64,000 bases of DNA from assembly GCA_017416845.1 (NCBI GenBank), contig JAFQBA010000101.1, positions 1 through 64,000 of the forward strand, given 5' to 3'. The notes under the pieces are model-generated. The model was not told where the DNA came from, did not search any database, and worked only from the letters and a program-made list of their open reading frames with translations. This document shows positions 1-7,976 of this stretch, piece by piece. Both the position numbers and the translations under genes were made by a program. The DNA is from Clostridia bacterium (GTDB lineage Bacteria; Bacillota; Clostridia; UMGS1810). The stretch's first letter is position 1. The number at the start of each line of letters is the position of its first letter.

Positions 1-1
1 C

Positions 2-133
2 GGTTTTAAAAACGATGTAGATCCGGTAACATATGATACCATAAATAATCCGTTTCCGATTATCGACATCAACATTGAGAATAATGCCAACAAAAAAAGC
101 ACCTCCGAAAACACTAACTGTTTTATTATATGA
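2..133 (+). CDS. C-terminal end of an unidentified protein (partial)
   Basis: An open frame enters from the window's left edge and ends with TGA at 131-133, giving 43 residues that end in CFII. The stretch is rich in Asn, Asp and Ile and reads like real protein (DPVTYDTINNPFPIID). The start lies outside the window and no family could be recognised. It is convergent with the minus-strand gene at 264-764. It could be a chance open frame, so confidence is low. Confidence 0.3.
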   Translation, partial: GFKNDVDPVTYDTINNPFPIIDINIENNANKKSTSENTNCFII

Positions 134-212
134 AGACGCCTCTGTTTTTGTGTATGTACCATTTATTAAAAATTTTATAAACAAACTGAATAAAGACCAA
201 TGTCGGTATATA

Positions 213-250
213 CAAAAAAGACTCTCTGTACACAAATACAAAGAGTCTGA
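213..250 (-). terminator. Rho-independent terminator after the secreted protein gene
   Basis: AGACTCT (219-225) pairs with AGAGTCT (242-248), with four more inner pairs (TGTA/TACA) and a 6-base loop. Read on the minus strand the stem is followed by six T residues. It lies 14 bases past the stop codon of the gene at 264-764. Confidence 0.75.
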
Positions 251-263
251 TAAAAACAAAAAA

Positions 264-764
264 TTACTGACTTACAGAATATGATCCGCTGATCATCAGA
301 ATACCGTCGCTGAGCATTTTTATACCTCTTCCGTCATCAACGGGAATGATAAGCAGATGATTGGACGGTGCAGAGGTTCCGTTTGGAAGGTCAGCACCAA
401 GAGTCACGTCGCAAACACCACCCTTTGATGTGGCAACAATAACACCGCTTCCCATTCTCATTATCATCTGACAGCTCTTACCGCCAATGACAGTCTGATC
501 CTTTGACACATTTACAATATTGTATACAGTGCTTCCGCTGGCAACAGGAATCTGAACAACTTCATTATCTCCGGGAGCTGCAGGAATAGACGAAATCTGA
601 GAATCAACGTAGCTCTTTATCTGAGGGAGCAAAATTCCGTCAACATATGACTTTGTAATGAGTGGATCATCAACACTTCCCGGATCAGCCGAGCTTGCCG
701 GAATGCACATTATCAACACGCAAAGAAGTGCAACAACTGTTTTTTTCGTAATAAGTTCTTTCAT
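264..764 (-). CDS. Secreted hypothetical protein
   Basis: This 166-residue protein starts with a signal peptide (KKTVVALLCVLIMCIPASS, likely cleaved near residue 26). A segment resembling LITKSYVDGILLPQIKSYVDS follows, probably a short helical or coiled-coil stretch, and then a Gly/Val-rich domain predicted to be beta-sheet. I recall similar short secreted proteins (ADSxDPLITKSYV...) in many Clostridia but know no function. The start has a good AAAGGTGAT ribosome binding site. The gene has its own terminator and a possible promoter at 794-821, so it is probably transcribed alone. Confidence 0.8.
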   Translation of the reverse strand: MKELITKKTVVALLCVLIMCIPASSADPGSVDDPLITKSYVDGILLPQIKSYVDSQISSIPAAPGDNEVVQIPVASGSTVYNIVNVSKDQTVIGGKSCQMIMRMGSGVIVATSKGGVCDVTLGADLPNGTSAPSNHLLIIPVDDGRGIKMLSDGILMISGSYSVSQ

Positions 765-793
765 AAGTAATCACCTTTTGTAAAAAATTTTGT

Positions 794-821
794 ATATCAA
801 ATCTTGCAAAATGCAAGTCAA
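794..821 (-). promoter_or_regulatory. Possible promoter with an inner inverted repeat
   Basis: On the minus strand a TTGACT (816-821) lies 16 bases from TGATAT (794-799), a weak sigma-A-like pair. The spacer contains a perfect inverted repeat CTTGCA-AAA-TGCAAG (803-817), which could be an operator. It sits between the mazF stop and the secreted protein gene. Confidence 0.4.
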
Positions 822-829
822 TTGTCAGT

Positions 830-1180
830 TTAAAAGTCGCATAAGCCAAGACTTATCCTGAGTGCTTCGCCAATTTTCATACACAAATCCGCATCAGCGT
901 GACCTGTCTTTTCTTTCAATCTTCTTTTATCAATAGTGCGGATTTGTTCAAGAAGAACCACAGAATCCTTAGAAAGTCCGTGCTCTGCACCCGGTATTTC
1001 TATGTGAGTAGGAAGCTTTGCTTTGTTAATCTGAGACGTTATCGCTGCCACAATTACCGTCGGACTGTATTTGTTTCCTACATCATTTTGTACAACCAAT
1101 ACCGGTCGTACTCCTCCCTGTTCAGAACCTACTACCGGGCTTAAATCTGCGTAAAAAATATCACCGCGTCTGACCGTCAA
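830..1180 (-). CDS. mazF: MazF/EndoA-type endoribonuclease toxin
   Basis: This 116-residue protein matches the PemK/MazF family over its full length. It has the N-terminal [20 protein letters not shown] core with the conserved Arg-Gly-Asp and the GGVRP loop, followed by [11 protein letters not shown], which is typical of EndoA/NdoA of Bacillus. Members cut mRNA at short sites (UACAU in the Bacillus enzyme; the specificity here is unknown). Translation starts at TTG (1178-1180), two bases after the stop of the antitoxin gene, with a GGAG site inside that gene's end, so the two are probably coupled. In Firmicutes this pair commonly lies next to nnrD and alr. Confidence 0.93.
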   Translation of the reverse strand: MTVRRGDIFYADLSPVVGSEQGGVRPVLVVQNDVGNKYSPTVIVAAITSQINKAKLPTHIEIPGAEHGLSKDSVVLLEQIRTIDKRRLKEKTGHADADLCMKIGEALRISLGLCDF

Positions 1181-1182
1181 AT

Positions 1183-1458
1183 CTATTCACACTCCGCTAA
1201 TTTTTCCTCGTAGTGTTTGAGCTGTCGGTTGTCTGATTCAAGACAAAATTCACTGTATTCCAGATTGAACTCTGCCATTTCCTCATAGCCCTTTTTCAGT
1301 TTGCATACAATGTCGGCTTTTTTCTTCTCACGAATATATAGCTTCATTGCCTCCCTGATAAATTCGCTGCGATTAATATTTTGTGAAGAGGCAATACTGT
1401 CCGCCTCATCAAGTAAAGAATCCGGCAAGCTGATAAGTATTTTCTTTTGCCGTGCCAT
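1183..1458 (-). CDS. Ribbon-helix-helix antitoxin of the MazEF/EndoAI type
   Basis: The 91-residue protein begins [20 protein letters not shown], a ribbon-helix-helix DNA-binding strand and helix. It continues with the [13 protein letters not shown] helix of the CopG/EndoAI family and ends in a charged tail that would wrap the toxin. The ATG at 1456-1458 was chosen because GGGGGA lies eight bases upstream. The longer open frame to 1707 has a Cys-rich, unnatural N terminus and was rejected. The protein should neutralise the toxin encoded directly downstream and repress the shared promoter at 1506-1534. Confidence 0.9.
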   Translation of the reverse strand: MARQKKILISLPDSLLDEADSIASSQNINRSEFIREAMKLYIREKKKADIVCKLKKGYEEMAEFNLEYSEFCLESDNRQLKHYEEKLAECE

Positions 1459-1498
1459 TGTATCATTCCCCCAATCTGCAAATGAATTCTCTACACCT

Positions 1499-1534
1499 AA
1501 AAACATTATATAATGTTTTTTGACAGTTGTCAAA
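1499..1534 (-). promoter_or_regulatory. Consensus sigma-A promoter of the toxin-antitoxin pair, with a palindrome over the -10
   Basis: The minus strand has a perfect -35 (TTGACA, 1529-1534), a 17-base spacer and a perfect -10 (TATAAT, 1506-1511). The -10 lies inside a 24-base perfect palindrome (1499-1522, each half AAAAAACATTAT). An operator for the ribbon-helix-helix antitoxin at this place would give standard autoregulation. The start codon is about 50 bases downstream. Confidence 0.85.
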
Positions 1535-1709
1535 TACACATTATGGTAACAGGATTCATCACCGGGGTGTAGCCTGTGCAACATATGCAAAAATCCTTCA
1601 CAGGTCAGGTATGCACAATGTATAGTGTATGTCACAAAGGCTATGTAACACGCAAAACAACAGCCGCATCGCACTACGGTGATAATATTATTACCACTAA
1701 ATCTCAATT

Positions 1710-2288
1710 TTAAACGTTTTGAATGAATTTAAAGTCTTTAAAAAGAATTTGCATATGCATATTGCCTTCACTGTCTGTAATCTGCATTTTTTTCGGCTTG
1801 ACACTTTTTTTATCAATCCACAGCTTCATGCCTGAATTCAGTTTGTCGGAATTCACAGCATCACATTCAAGAAGAACATAATTTCTGTCCGAATCTGCCG
1901 ACACACTCATCGATGTGTTCTCTGACTGATAGTAGCTTTTAAAAAAGGTGTTTATGAATATGGGCATATCACTATTTTGTGTTTGTGTTTCCAAAACATT
2001 GTCTCCTTTTGAAACAATCGTCTTGTCATCTGTAATTTCAATTGTCATACCGTCAGAGCCAATGCAGTAGGAATTCTTATCCTTGTCATACTTTATAAAG
2101 CATTCATAGTTGTTTTCTTCTCCGTTTGTATACGATGTTATGGTACAGTTCACGCTATAGCTGTCTATATCATAATAACGGGAGTGAATTTTCTTATATA
2201 TGTCATCTGCGGCTTTGTATCCTGACGAACACGCCGTAAAGAATATCATTAGTGAAAAAAGCAATAAAAGATATCTTACTTTTTTCAA
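1710..2288 (-). CDS. GerS/LolA-like lipoprotein
   Basis: This 192-residue protein has a lipoprotein signal peptide with a TAC lipobox (LMIFFTACSSG, lipidated Cys near residue 20). The body resembles the LolA/LppX-type fold of Clostridioides GerS: DSYSVNCTITSYTNGEENNYECFIKYDK near the start and a final MQILFKDFKF strand. GerS is a germination lipoprotein; in C. difficile it is encoded beside nnrD, alr2 and mazEF, and the same context is seen here without an alr gene. The role in germination is inferred from position and fold only. It lies 25 bases downstream of nnrD and is probably in its operon. Confidence 0.7.
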   Translation of the reverse strand: MKKVRYLLLLFSLMIFFTACSSGYKAADDIYKKIHSRYYDIDSYSVNCTITSYTNGEENNYECFIKYDKDKNSYCIGSDGMTIEITDDKTIVSKGDNVLETQTQNSDMPIFINTFFKSYYQSENTSMSVSADSDRNYVLLECDAVNSDKLNSGMKLWIDKKSVKPKKMQITDSEGNMHMQILFKDFKFIQNV

Positions 2289-2313
2289 AAAAATTCTCCT
2301 TAATCAAAAAGTC

Positions 2314-3249
2314 TCAATTTATGTCATCATAAGTTTCTTTAATCGCGTATTTCAGATAATTCATGGTATCTGTGGGAAGAAGCGAATATTCTCCAAACTC
2401 TTCAACTGCCATATCAGCCGCCAGGGAATGAATGTATACTCCGGAAAGCGCAGACAACAGCATATTCCCTGTCTGAGCAACAAATGAAGCAACACATCCG
2501 GCAAGTACATCTCCACTTCCGCCTTTTGCCATTCCGGGGTTGCCAAGTATATTCTGATATATTTCTCCGTCAGATGTGACTACAATTGTACGGTGAGATT
2601 TCAATATCAGTGTCACATTGTATTTTTTTGCAAACTCAACGGCATGCTTCTGCGGATTTTGTAATATTTCTTCAACAGACTTTAAAGTTAAACGAGAAAA
2701 CTCACCCACATGCGGAGTAAGAATGACAGGTTGCTTTGCATGTTTCAGTACCTCTACATTCTCCGCTAAAGCATTGAGACCATCGGCATCTATAACAAGC
2801 GCCGCATTCGATTCAGTTATCAATTCGCTCACTAGTCGGGTAATATCCTTTGAGCGAGACAGACCCGGTCCAATGAGAAATGCATCACATTTTTGCATAT
2901 GTAGTGCTATTTTGTCTTTTGAAGAATATATAACAGAACCATTTTCTGAAGGTAAAGGACAGGTCATAACTTCGGTAAGCCTTGTTTCGTAAATTGTGTT
3001 CAGTTCCTGAGCCGATGCAAGCGTAACAAGACCGCAACCGCACCTTGCCGATGACTGCGCCGCCATTATTGCCGCACCTGTCATCCCTACCGAACCGCCG
3101 AGAATAAGAAGTCGTCCGACGCTCCCCTTGTGCACTGTTGCACTACGCTTTTTGAATGCATTCGCAACAAGACTTTGGGTTATAACATTTTCTGCTTTAT
3201 AACCGTCAAATTTCTTAAGTACCTTTACATATTCTTCTCTCTTATCCAT
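2314..3249 (-). CDS. nnrD: ADP-dependent NAD(P)H-hydrate dehydratase
   Basis: The 311-residue protein is the C-terminal (ribokinase-like) half of YjeF, as a stand-alone enzyme. It shows the GRLLILGGSVGMTGAAIMAA N-terminal motif, FLIGPGL, VIDADGLNAL, ILTPHVGEFSRL and the nucleotide/catalytic loop GNPGMAKGGSGDVLAG. It repairs damaged NADHX and NADPHX. The epimerase half (NnrE) is not in the window and is either fused elsewhere or absent. The ATG at 3247-3249 is preceded by TGAGGAA. Confidence 0.93.
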   Translation of the reverse strand: MDKREEYVKVLKKFDGYKAENVITQSLVANAFKKRSATVHKGSVGRLLILGGSVGMTGAAIMAAQSSARCGCGLVTLASAQELNTIYETRLTEVMTCPLPSENGSVIYSSKDKIALHMQKCDAFLIGPGLSRSKDITRLVSELITESNAALVIDADGLNALAENVEVLKHAKQPVILTPHVGEFSRLTLKSVEEILQNPQKHAVEFAKKYNVTLILKSHRTIVVTSDGEIYQNILGNPGMAKGGSGDVLAGCVASFVAQTGNMLLSALSGVYIHSLAADMAVEEFGEYSLLPTDTMNYLKYAIKETYDDIN

Positions 3250-3270
3250 ATGCTCATGTTCCTCAAAATA

Positions 3271-3831
3271 TTACTTTACTACTCTTGGGGCGTATATCTT
3301 AAAAACTTCTATCATCTTTTGAGTGGGGTTAAAATACAGTTTTATTTTTTGTCCGTTTTTAAAAAACACCGCATAATAATCTTCATGGGTTTTTGAGTTG
3401 GCTGTAGCATCTATAACACGCGAATACTCTTCCTGAGCTTCCAACTCTTTGTTCTCTTCCGATTTTTTTCCGAATCTGATAAATGCCTTAACATCTATTG
3501 AAACCACATTGGTTCGTCTTTTCCTGCGTATAATTTTATCCACATCAAGTTCGCTGTTTGTCAATGCATATTCAAACTCAACATCAAACCTTGCAATCAT
3601 CCTATATGCACCGTAAAAAATTCCGACAATAAGAAGCAATCCTATATTTATAAACACCTGTGTTATAGGATTTTGGGGCATGGCAAACGGCAAAAACATA
3701 CAAACAAGCAGAATAAACATACTCACAAAGAATGCTGCCGCTACAATAAGCAAACACTTAAGAATTGTCCCCTTTTTCCATTTTTGCTTTATCATATATT
3801 CCGTAAAGCTGTCCATTTTGTATTTGTCCAT
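3271..3831 (-). CDS. Small two-helix membrane protein, possibly DUF6106
   Basis: The 186-residue protein has two close membrane helices (roughly residues 22-46 and 58-76) and then a soluble domain of about 100 residues, probably cytosolic and PH-like. I think it belongs to the Clostridia family DUF6106 but cannot confirm that. The ATG at 3829-3831 was preferred over the upstream start because AAAGGAG lies eight bases before it. It precedes nnrD by 21 bases and probably shares its transcript. No function is known. Confidence 0.7.
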   Translation of the reverse strand: MDKYKMDSFTEYMIKQKWKKGTILKCLLIVAAAFFVSMFILLVCMFLPFAMPQNPITQVFINIGLLLIVGIFYGAYRMIARFDVEFEYALTNSELDVDKIIRRKRRTNVVSIDVKAFIRFGKKSEENKELEAQEEYSRVIDATANSKTHEDYYAVFFKNGQKIKLYFNPTQKMIEVFKIYAPRVVK

Positions 3832-3913
3832 TTTTTTCTCCTTTATACTAATACGTAATTTCAAAGCGTACTTGTATATTTTAACACAATTACCAACACA
3901 AATCAAGTATATT

Positions 3914-3955
3914 TAAAAACCGCACAAACGCCATATTTACGTTGTGCAGTTTTTA
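3914..3955. terminator. Terminator ending the ubiquitin-like operon (works on both strands)
   Basis: ACCGCACAAACG pairs with CGTTGTGCAGT around an 8-10 base loop (3919-3950), about 11 pairs with one bulge. Five A residues precede it and five T residues follow, so it can end transcription in either direction. It starts 12 bases past the stop of the JAB-LysM gene. Confidence 0.8.
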
Positions 3956-3961
3956 CTGAAA

Positions 3962-4930
3962 TCATTGCGAAATCGGAATGTATAATTTCTGACCGGCAAA
4001 AATTATGTTTTCATTGGTTATTCCGTTTATACGCATTATGGTTTTTATGTTGCAACTGTAATCAATGCCGAAAAGCACGCAAATATCTCTCAGACAATCC
4101 CCGTTGCAAACAGTATATACATTAAATGTTTCTGTGTTTTCATCACTGTCCGGTATGTCAGAAGCTTGGGTACTCGTAGTCTGAGTTTGGTTATTCACAG
4201 TTGTTTCCGTTACTTCGGCTGTTTCGCCGATTTGTGATCGAAGATTCCCGTTTTCAAAATATAATAAAAAAGACACAATCACCGATATGACAAGCAACAT
4301 CGAAAGAACAGTATTCACAATCAGACTGCGACTTCCGGTATTTACCTTCTTTTTCGATATCAATATCTTTTCATCAGGATCACCGTATATATAGAAACCT
4401 GACATTTTGGATATTTTTCCGTCACGCCACTGAAAAAAACCTCTTTTGTCTGCTATTGGGTCAACAACATATGCAATCTGCCACTGAAGATTAAAAAAAT
4501 TGTTTTGAATAAACGTGTCATAATTTGACAGAAAAATCCCGTAACCGGGATGAGTATGTTGCCACCCGACAATCGACAAGTTCGGATATTTTTTGCTTTT
4601 TTCTTCATGAACATAATCCCAGGTTTCATGAGTAAATGTAAGCGTAGCCGCTGATGAACGGGCATATTTTGCCTCTATCCAATCAGTTATTATTACAGCC
4701 TTATTTTTATCGGTATAAACATATTTGCCAACAAGAATACTTCCGACCTCTTTGGACATTTCCTCTTTAGCATATTTCTCGATTTGTCTGTATACATCAT
4801 GTCTGATATACACTTTAATACCGTCCGGATCGATTGTTCCCTCGATTATAACGTTATCGGGAAGCGTTATATCGCCTGTGTCTTCAAATGTCTCGTCTTC
4901 TTCCAGTATTATTATATCATGCTCTTCCAC
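3962..4930 (-). CDS. Membrane-anchored JAB/JAMM peptidase with an extracellular LysM domain
   Basis: This 322-residue protein has a JAB domain (about residues 35-185) with all metal and catalytic positions: Glu61 (KEVGS), His125 and His127 (QHTHP), Ser135 and Asp138 (LSNYD). A single membrane helix (about 201-225) is followed by a Thr-rich linker and a C-terminal LysM (about 270-322, ending GQKLYIPI). JAB enzymes cut isopeptide bonds or Ubl tails. With no signal peptide, the JAB should face the cytosol and LysM should bind peptidoglycan outside. The GTG at 4928-4930 was chosen because TAAAGGAG lies eight bases upstream; a TTG at 4984 has no good site. It is a paralogue of the JAB at 6171-7112 and is the last gene of the Ubl operon. 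Confidence 0.88.
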   Translation of the reverse strand: MEEHDIIILEEDETFEDTGDITLPDNVIIEGTIDPDGIKVYIRHDVYRQIEKYAKEEMSKEVGSILVGKYVYTDKNKAVIITDWIEAKYARSSAATLTFTHETWDYVHEEKSKKYPNLSIVGWQHTHPGYGIFLSNYDTFIQNNFFNLQWQIAYVVDPIADKRGFFQWRDGKISKMSGFYIYGDPDEKILISKKKVNTGSRSLIVNTVLSMLLVISVIVSFLLYFENGNLRSQIGETAEVTETTVNNQTQTTSTQASDIPDSDENTETFNVYTVCNGDCLRDICVLFGIDYSCNIKTIMRINGITNENIIFAGQKLYIPISQ

Positions 4931-5035
4931 CTTATCATCTCCTTTAGCAAATGACAGAGCCGAAACAACCAACAGCAATGTCAATTGTTCCGGCTGTCAA
5001 TATCATTTCCGGGGATACAAAAGAGATTCTATGTA

Positions 5036-6112
5036 TTATTTATTATCTTCCGAACCGTTATCTTCAATACCCGCAGGTGTCCATGACACTTCAAATCCTC
5101 TGTCAGTTGATTCAACAGGCATCTCAGATACAGGCACATTATTCTGCTCGGGCTTCGGCTGATTTAGTGCATCTGCCTGCGGACGTGAAAACGCATCTGA
5201 TGCAGGTGCAGGCTGTGGCTGACCATAAGGTGATGGCTGTGGATGTCCGTAAGATGATGGCTGCGGCTGACCGTAAGGCGATGGCTGCGGCTGTCCGTAA
5301 GGCGATGGCTGCGGCTGTCCGTAAGGTGATGGCTGCGGCTGACCGTAAGGTGATGGCTGTGGCTGACCGTAAGGCGATGGCTGCGGCTGTCCGTAAGGCG
5401 ATGGCTGCGGCTGACCGTAAGGCGATGGCTGCGGCTGTCCATAGCCACCCGGACGGTGCTGAGCATAGGGACTTGGCTGACCATAAGGCGATGGCTGAGC
5501 ATAGGGGCTGTTTTGAGCGTAGGGGCTCGGCTGACCATATGGTGATGGCTGAGCATAGGGGCTATTCTGAGCGTAGGGGTTCGGCTGACCATAGCCGGGT
5601 CTCGGCTGAGCATAGGGACTATTTTGAGCATAGGGACTCGGCTGACCGTAGCCGGGTCTTGGCTGAGCATAGGGGCTATTCTGAGCGTAGGGGTTCGGCT
5701 GACCATAGCCGGGTCTCGGCTGAGCATATGGGCTGTTCTGAGCGTAGGGACTCGGCTGACCGAATCCGCCCTGCTGAGAGTTCGGATAGCTTATATTACT
5801 GGACTCAAACGCCGTTCTTTCAAAGGAAGGAGACTCAGCCGAATTTCTGACCGGAGTACCGCAATTTGTGCAAAACATTGCATCAGCCTTAAGCTGTGTT
5901 CCGCATTCGGTACAAAATCTCTTTTCACCCATATCTTCTGATGCAGAATCAGTACCAAGAATCGTTCCGGTGCATCCGAAGGTGGTGCACGCTTTGTTTT
6001 CGATCCAACATTCCTTGTGGTGAGGCATTTCACATACACTGCAAATCACTACATCATCGTCACCTTTAAGTACGGTCTTGCAATAAGGACAAATCTTACC
6101 TATATAATTCAT
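5036..6112 (-). CDS. RING-like zinc-finger protein with zinc ribbon and long Pro/Gln/Tyr-rich tail (E3 candidate)
   Basis: This 358-residue protein starts with a treble-clef/RING-type pattern: C8-x2-C11, C24-x2-C27, H32-x2-C35, C42-x4-C47. It resembles the prokaryotic RING family predicted in Ubl operons. A zinc ribbon follows (C67, C70, C81, C84). Residues about 110-325 are low-complexity, built of units such as YGQPSPYAQNSPYAQPRPG and then about ten 8-residue YGQPQPSP units. The acidic end (EDNGSEDNK) has no membrane helix. In E1-E2 systems RING proteins bring E2 and target together, so an E3 role is likely but unproved. The strong GGAGGATT site supports the ATG. The gene lies between the two JAB genes. 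Confidence 0.8.
   Translation of the reverse strand: MNYIGKICPYCKTVLKGDDDVVICSVCEMPHHKECWIENKACTTFGCTGTILGTDSASEDMGEKRFCTECGTQLKADAMFCTNCGTPVRNSAESPSFERTAFESSNISYPNSQQGGFGQPSPYAQNSPYAQPRPGYGQPNPYAQNSPYAQPRPGYGQPSPYAQNSPYAQPRPGYGQPNPYAQNSPYAQPSPYGQPSPYAQNSPYAQPSPYGQPSPYAQHRPGGYGQPQPSPYGQPQPSPYGQPQPSPYGQPQPSPYGQPQPSPYGQPQPSPYGQPQPSPYGQPQPSSYGHPQPSPYGQPQPAPASDAFSRPQADALNQPKPEQNNVPVSEMPVESTDRGFEVSWTPAGIEDNGSEDNK
5195..5775 (-). repeat. Coding tandem repeats in the RING-like gene
   Basis: At about 5195-5440 roughly ten 24-base units encode YGQPQPSP. At about 5440-5775 longer units encode GQPSPYAQNSPYAQPRPGY-type blocks. The units differ mostly at third positions, and all stay in frame. These repeats produce many false open frames on both strands. 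Confidence 0.9.
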
Positions 6113-6170
6113 TTTTAATCCTCCGATATTATATGTAAAAATAGTACTGATACTCGTTCAAATACAATTA

Positions 6171-7112
6171 TCAGTTAACCGTCGTTGCTCCGGGCTGTAT
6201 GATTACCGGTGCACCACCGTCCGTTTGAGCCGGTTCTGTAACCATTCCGCCTGAATCGCCTTGATTATCTGCAGGAGGTACAACAGACTGCTGTGCCTGA
6301 GAGTTTTTATTCTGCTCCCTCATAAGATCTGCAACCTCTGAAACGTCCATTCCGATTGTGGTTTCGATAATAATCTCATAATCATCAATTTTCTTTTCAA
6401 GCACTGATATTTTATCTGTCTGAATAAGCAGGAAAATAAGATTAATAACAGTAATAATTGCAAGCAAGGCTGTAACAAAGATGCTTGCTCCGTTTTTCTT
6501 CTGAACATCTTCATCTGATGATATTTCATCAAATTCCCATGGCTTTTGTTTGATTTTTGATCCTACCTTATCGAAAATGTAAAAACCGGGACAGCGTTCA
6601 AGATTGCCATCTATCCAGAAATAGAAGCCCTCATCGTTCTGAATCGGATCAACAACATATGCCACCTGATTTGAATCTGAGAAGAAATTCTGCTGAATAA
6701 ATTTGTCATTTTCAGAAAGGAAAATTCCAAAATTCGGATGAGTGTGAATCCATCCGACAATTTTAAGACCCTTAAATCTCTTTTCCAACTCCGAATGAAA
6801 ATAATCCCATGTATCGTGAGTAAATGTGAGCGTGGTGGGAGTTGCCGCATTATATTTAGCCTCAATAAATCCTTCAATAATTATGTTATCTCTGTTCATT
6901 TCGTTGATAACTCTTCCCACAAGCACTCCGCCGTGCTCATTTTCAGTTTTGTTTGCCGCAAATTTGTGAATTTTTGCATATACTTTCTGATGTATATATA
7001 TATTCTTGCTTTCAAGGACACGTTCCCCGACCTTCAGAATATTTTGCGGTAAATCAGGCAACATTTCCTTGGTTACGCTTGGCTTTTTTTCTTTTGATGT
7101 TTTCTTTTTCAT
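6171..7112 (-). CDS. Membrane-anchored JAB/JAMM peptidase
   Basis: This 313-residue protein carries a JAB domain (about 35-185) with Glu59 (NEHGG), His123-x-His125-Pro, Ser133 and Asp136 (LSEND) intact. It should therefore be an active zinc isopeptidase, acting to remove or mature the Ubl. One membrane helix (about 210-230) leads to a short coiled coil (232-252) and a Gln/Pro/Gly-rich outer tail. It lacks the LysM of its paralogue at 3962-4930. The ATG at 7110-7112 has GAGGAG seven bases upstream, inside the end of the protease gene, so the two are probably translationally coupled. Confidence 0.9.
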   Translation of the reverse strand: MKKKTSKEKKPSVTKEMLPDLPQNILKVGERVLESKNIYIHQKVYAKIHKFAANKTENEHGGVLVGRVINEMNRDNIIIEGFIEAKYNAATPTTLTFTHDTWDYFHSELEKRFKGLKIVGWIHTHPNFGIFLSENDKFIQQNFFSDSNQVAYVVDPIQNDEGFYFWIDGNLERCPGFYIFDKVGSKIKQKPWEFDEISSDEDVQKKNGASIFVTALLAIITVINLIFLLIQTDKISVLEKKIDDYEIIIETTIGMDVSEVADLMREQNKNSQAQQSVVPPADNQGDSGGMVTEPAQTDGGAPVIIQPGATTVN

Positions 7113-7116
7113 ATTT

Positions 7117-7962
7117 TTACTCCTCAATCTCTATTTCGAAATCAAATTCATCCTTAGGTGCAGGCTTTCCGATTACTTTGCGAAAATACAGTATTATTAA
7201 TATAATATTCAACATAACCGATATACATACGATTATTTTTAGTATATCATTTTCGCTTTTTACTTTTTTATATCTTTCTGCATACCCCTTGTCTTCGTAA
7301 TCTTCCGAAGAAGCCGGCTGATTGGATTCTTCTCCGGCTTGTCCGTCCGACTCCTCGCATTTTTTGATAAACTCTGAAACATCTGCTGTAGTTATTGCAA
7401 AACCAATCCCCTCGGCATCAACAGCTTTGAGTGTTATTACTCCGATAACCTCTCCGGCTTCATTTACGAGAGGGCCTCCGCTGTTGCCGGAATTGACTGA
7501 TGCATCAATCTGTATATAATTATTGTCAGAAATAACTCTGTCAAGTGCCGATATTATTCCCTTTGTCATGGTGTAAGGAATATCCTTCGGAGCACCTATT
7601 GCGTATACCTCCTGCCCTACAGTAAGCTCTGCAGTGCTGAATGAAAGCGGGGTCTGAGACTCATCAACCTCTATAAGTGCAAGATCTCGTGAAGAATCGC
7701 TTTCTGTTACCTTTCCTTTGACAGATGTCCCGTCATAAAGATTAACCGTAACTGATTTGTTATCCTCCACAACATGAGCATTGGTAATAATAAGATTTTC
7801 ATCCACATAAAATCCACTGCCAACTCCGGTGTCGGTGTATACCACAACCACAGAATCGTAGATTTCCTGCACATCAAAATCGATGGCATATGCAACAGGA
7901 GAGACAAACAGAATAATCAGCATAATCACTCCTGCAAAAAATTTTGACTTCATTCTGTTCAT
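7117..7962 (-). CDS. Secreted, membrane-tethered trypsin-like (S1C/HtrA-type) serine protease
   Basis: This 281-residue protein has a signal peptide ending at AYA (about 26) and a trypsin-fold domain with triad His63 (TNAHVV), Asp93 (SRDLALI) and Ser161 (GNSGGP). A linker follows, then one membrane helix near 238-258 and an acidic cytosolic tail (FDFEIEIEE). There is no PDZ domain, unlike DegP/HtrA. The catalytic domain should lie outside the cell. Mycobacterial T7SS use a subtilisin-type protease (MycP); whether this enzyme plays a similar part is speculation. AAGGAG is only 2 bases before the first ATG and 11 before the fourth-codon ATG, so the exact start is open. Confidence 0.9.
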   Translation of the reverse strand: MNRMKSKFFAGVIMLIILFVSPVAYAIDFDVQEIYDSVVVVYTDTGVGSGFYVDENLIITNAHVVEDNKSVTVNLYDGTSVKGKVTESDSSRDLALIEVDESQTPLSFSTAELTVGQEVYAIGAPKDIPYTMTKGIISALDRVISDNNYIQIDASVNSGNSGGPLVNEAGEVIGVITLKAVDAEGIGFAITTADVSEFIKKCEESDGQAGEESNQPASSEDYEDKGYAERYKKVKSENDILKIIVCISVMLNIILIILYFRKVIGKPAPKDEFDFEIEIEE

Positions 7963-7976
7963 CTCTCCTTAAAATA

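Noticed and set aside
1678-1695. Near-perfect palindrome GGTGATAATATTATTACC as a terminator of the lipoprotein gene's upstream unit
   Set aside because: It has no GC-rich stem and no T run in the right place, and AT-rich palindromes of this kind are common.
1459-1707. Upstream extension of the antitoxin frame to 174 residues
   Set aside because: The extra part is Cys-rich, crosses a consensus promoter and lacks a ribosome binding site; the inner ATG has a strong one.
5164-5850. Long open frames on both strands over the Pro/Gln/Tyr repeats, and a CRISPR-like look of the repeats
   Set aside because: The repeats are 24-base in-frame coding units without unique spacers, so the other frames stay open by chance and this is not a CRISPR array.
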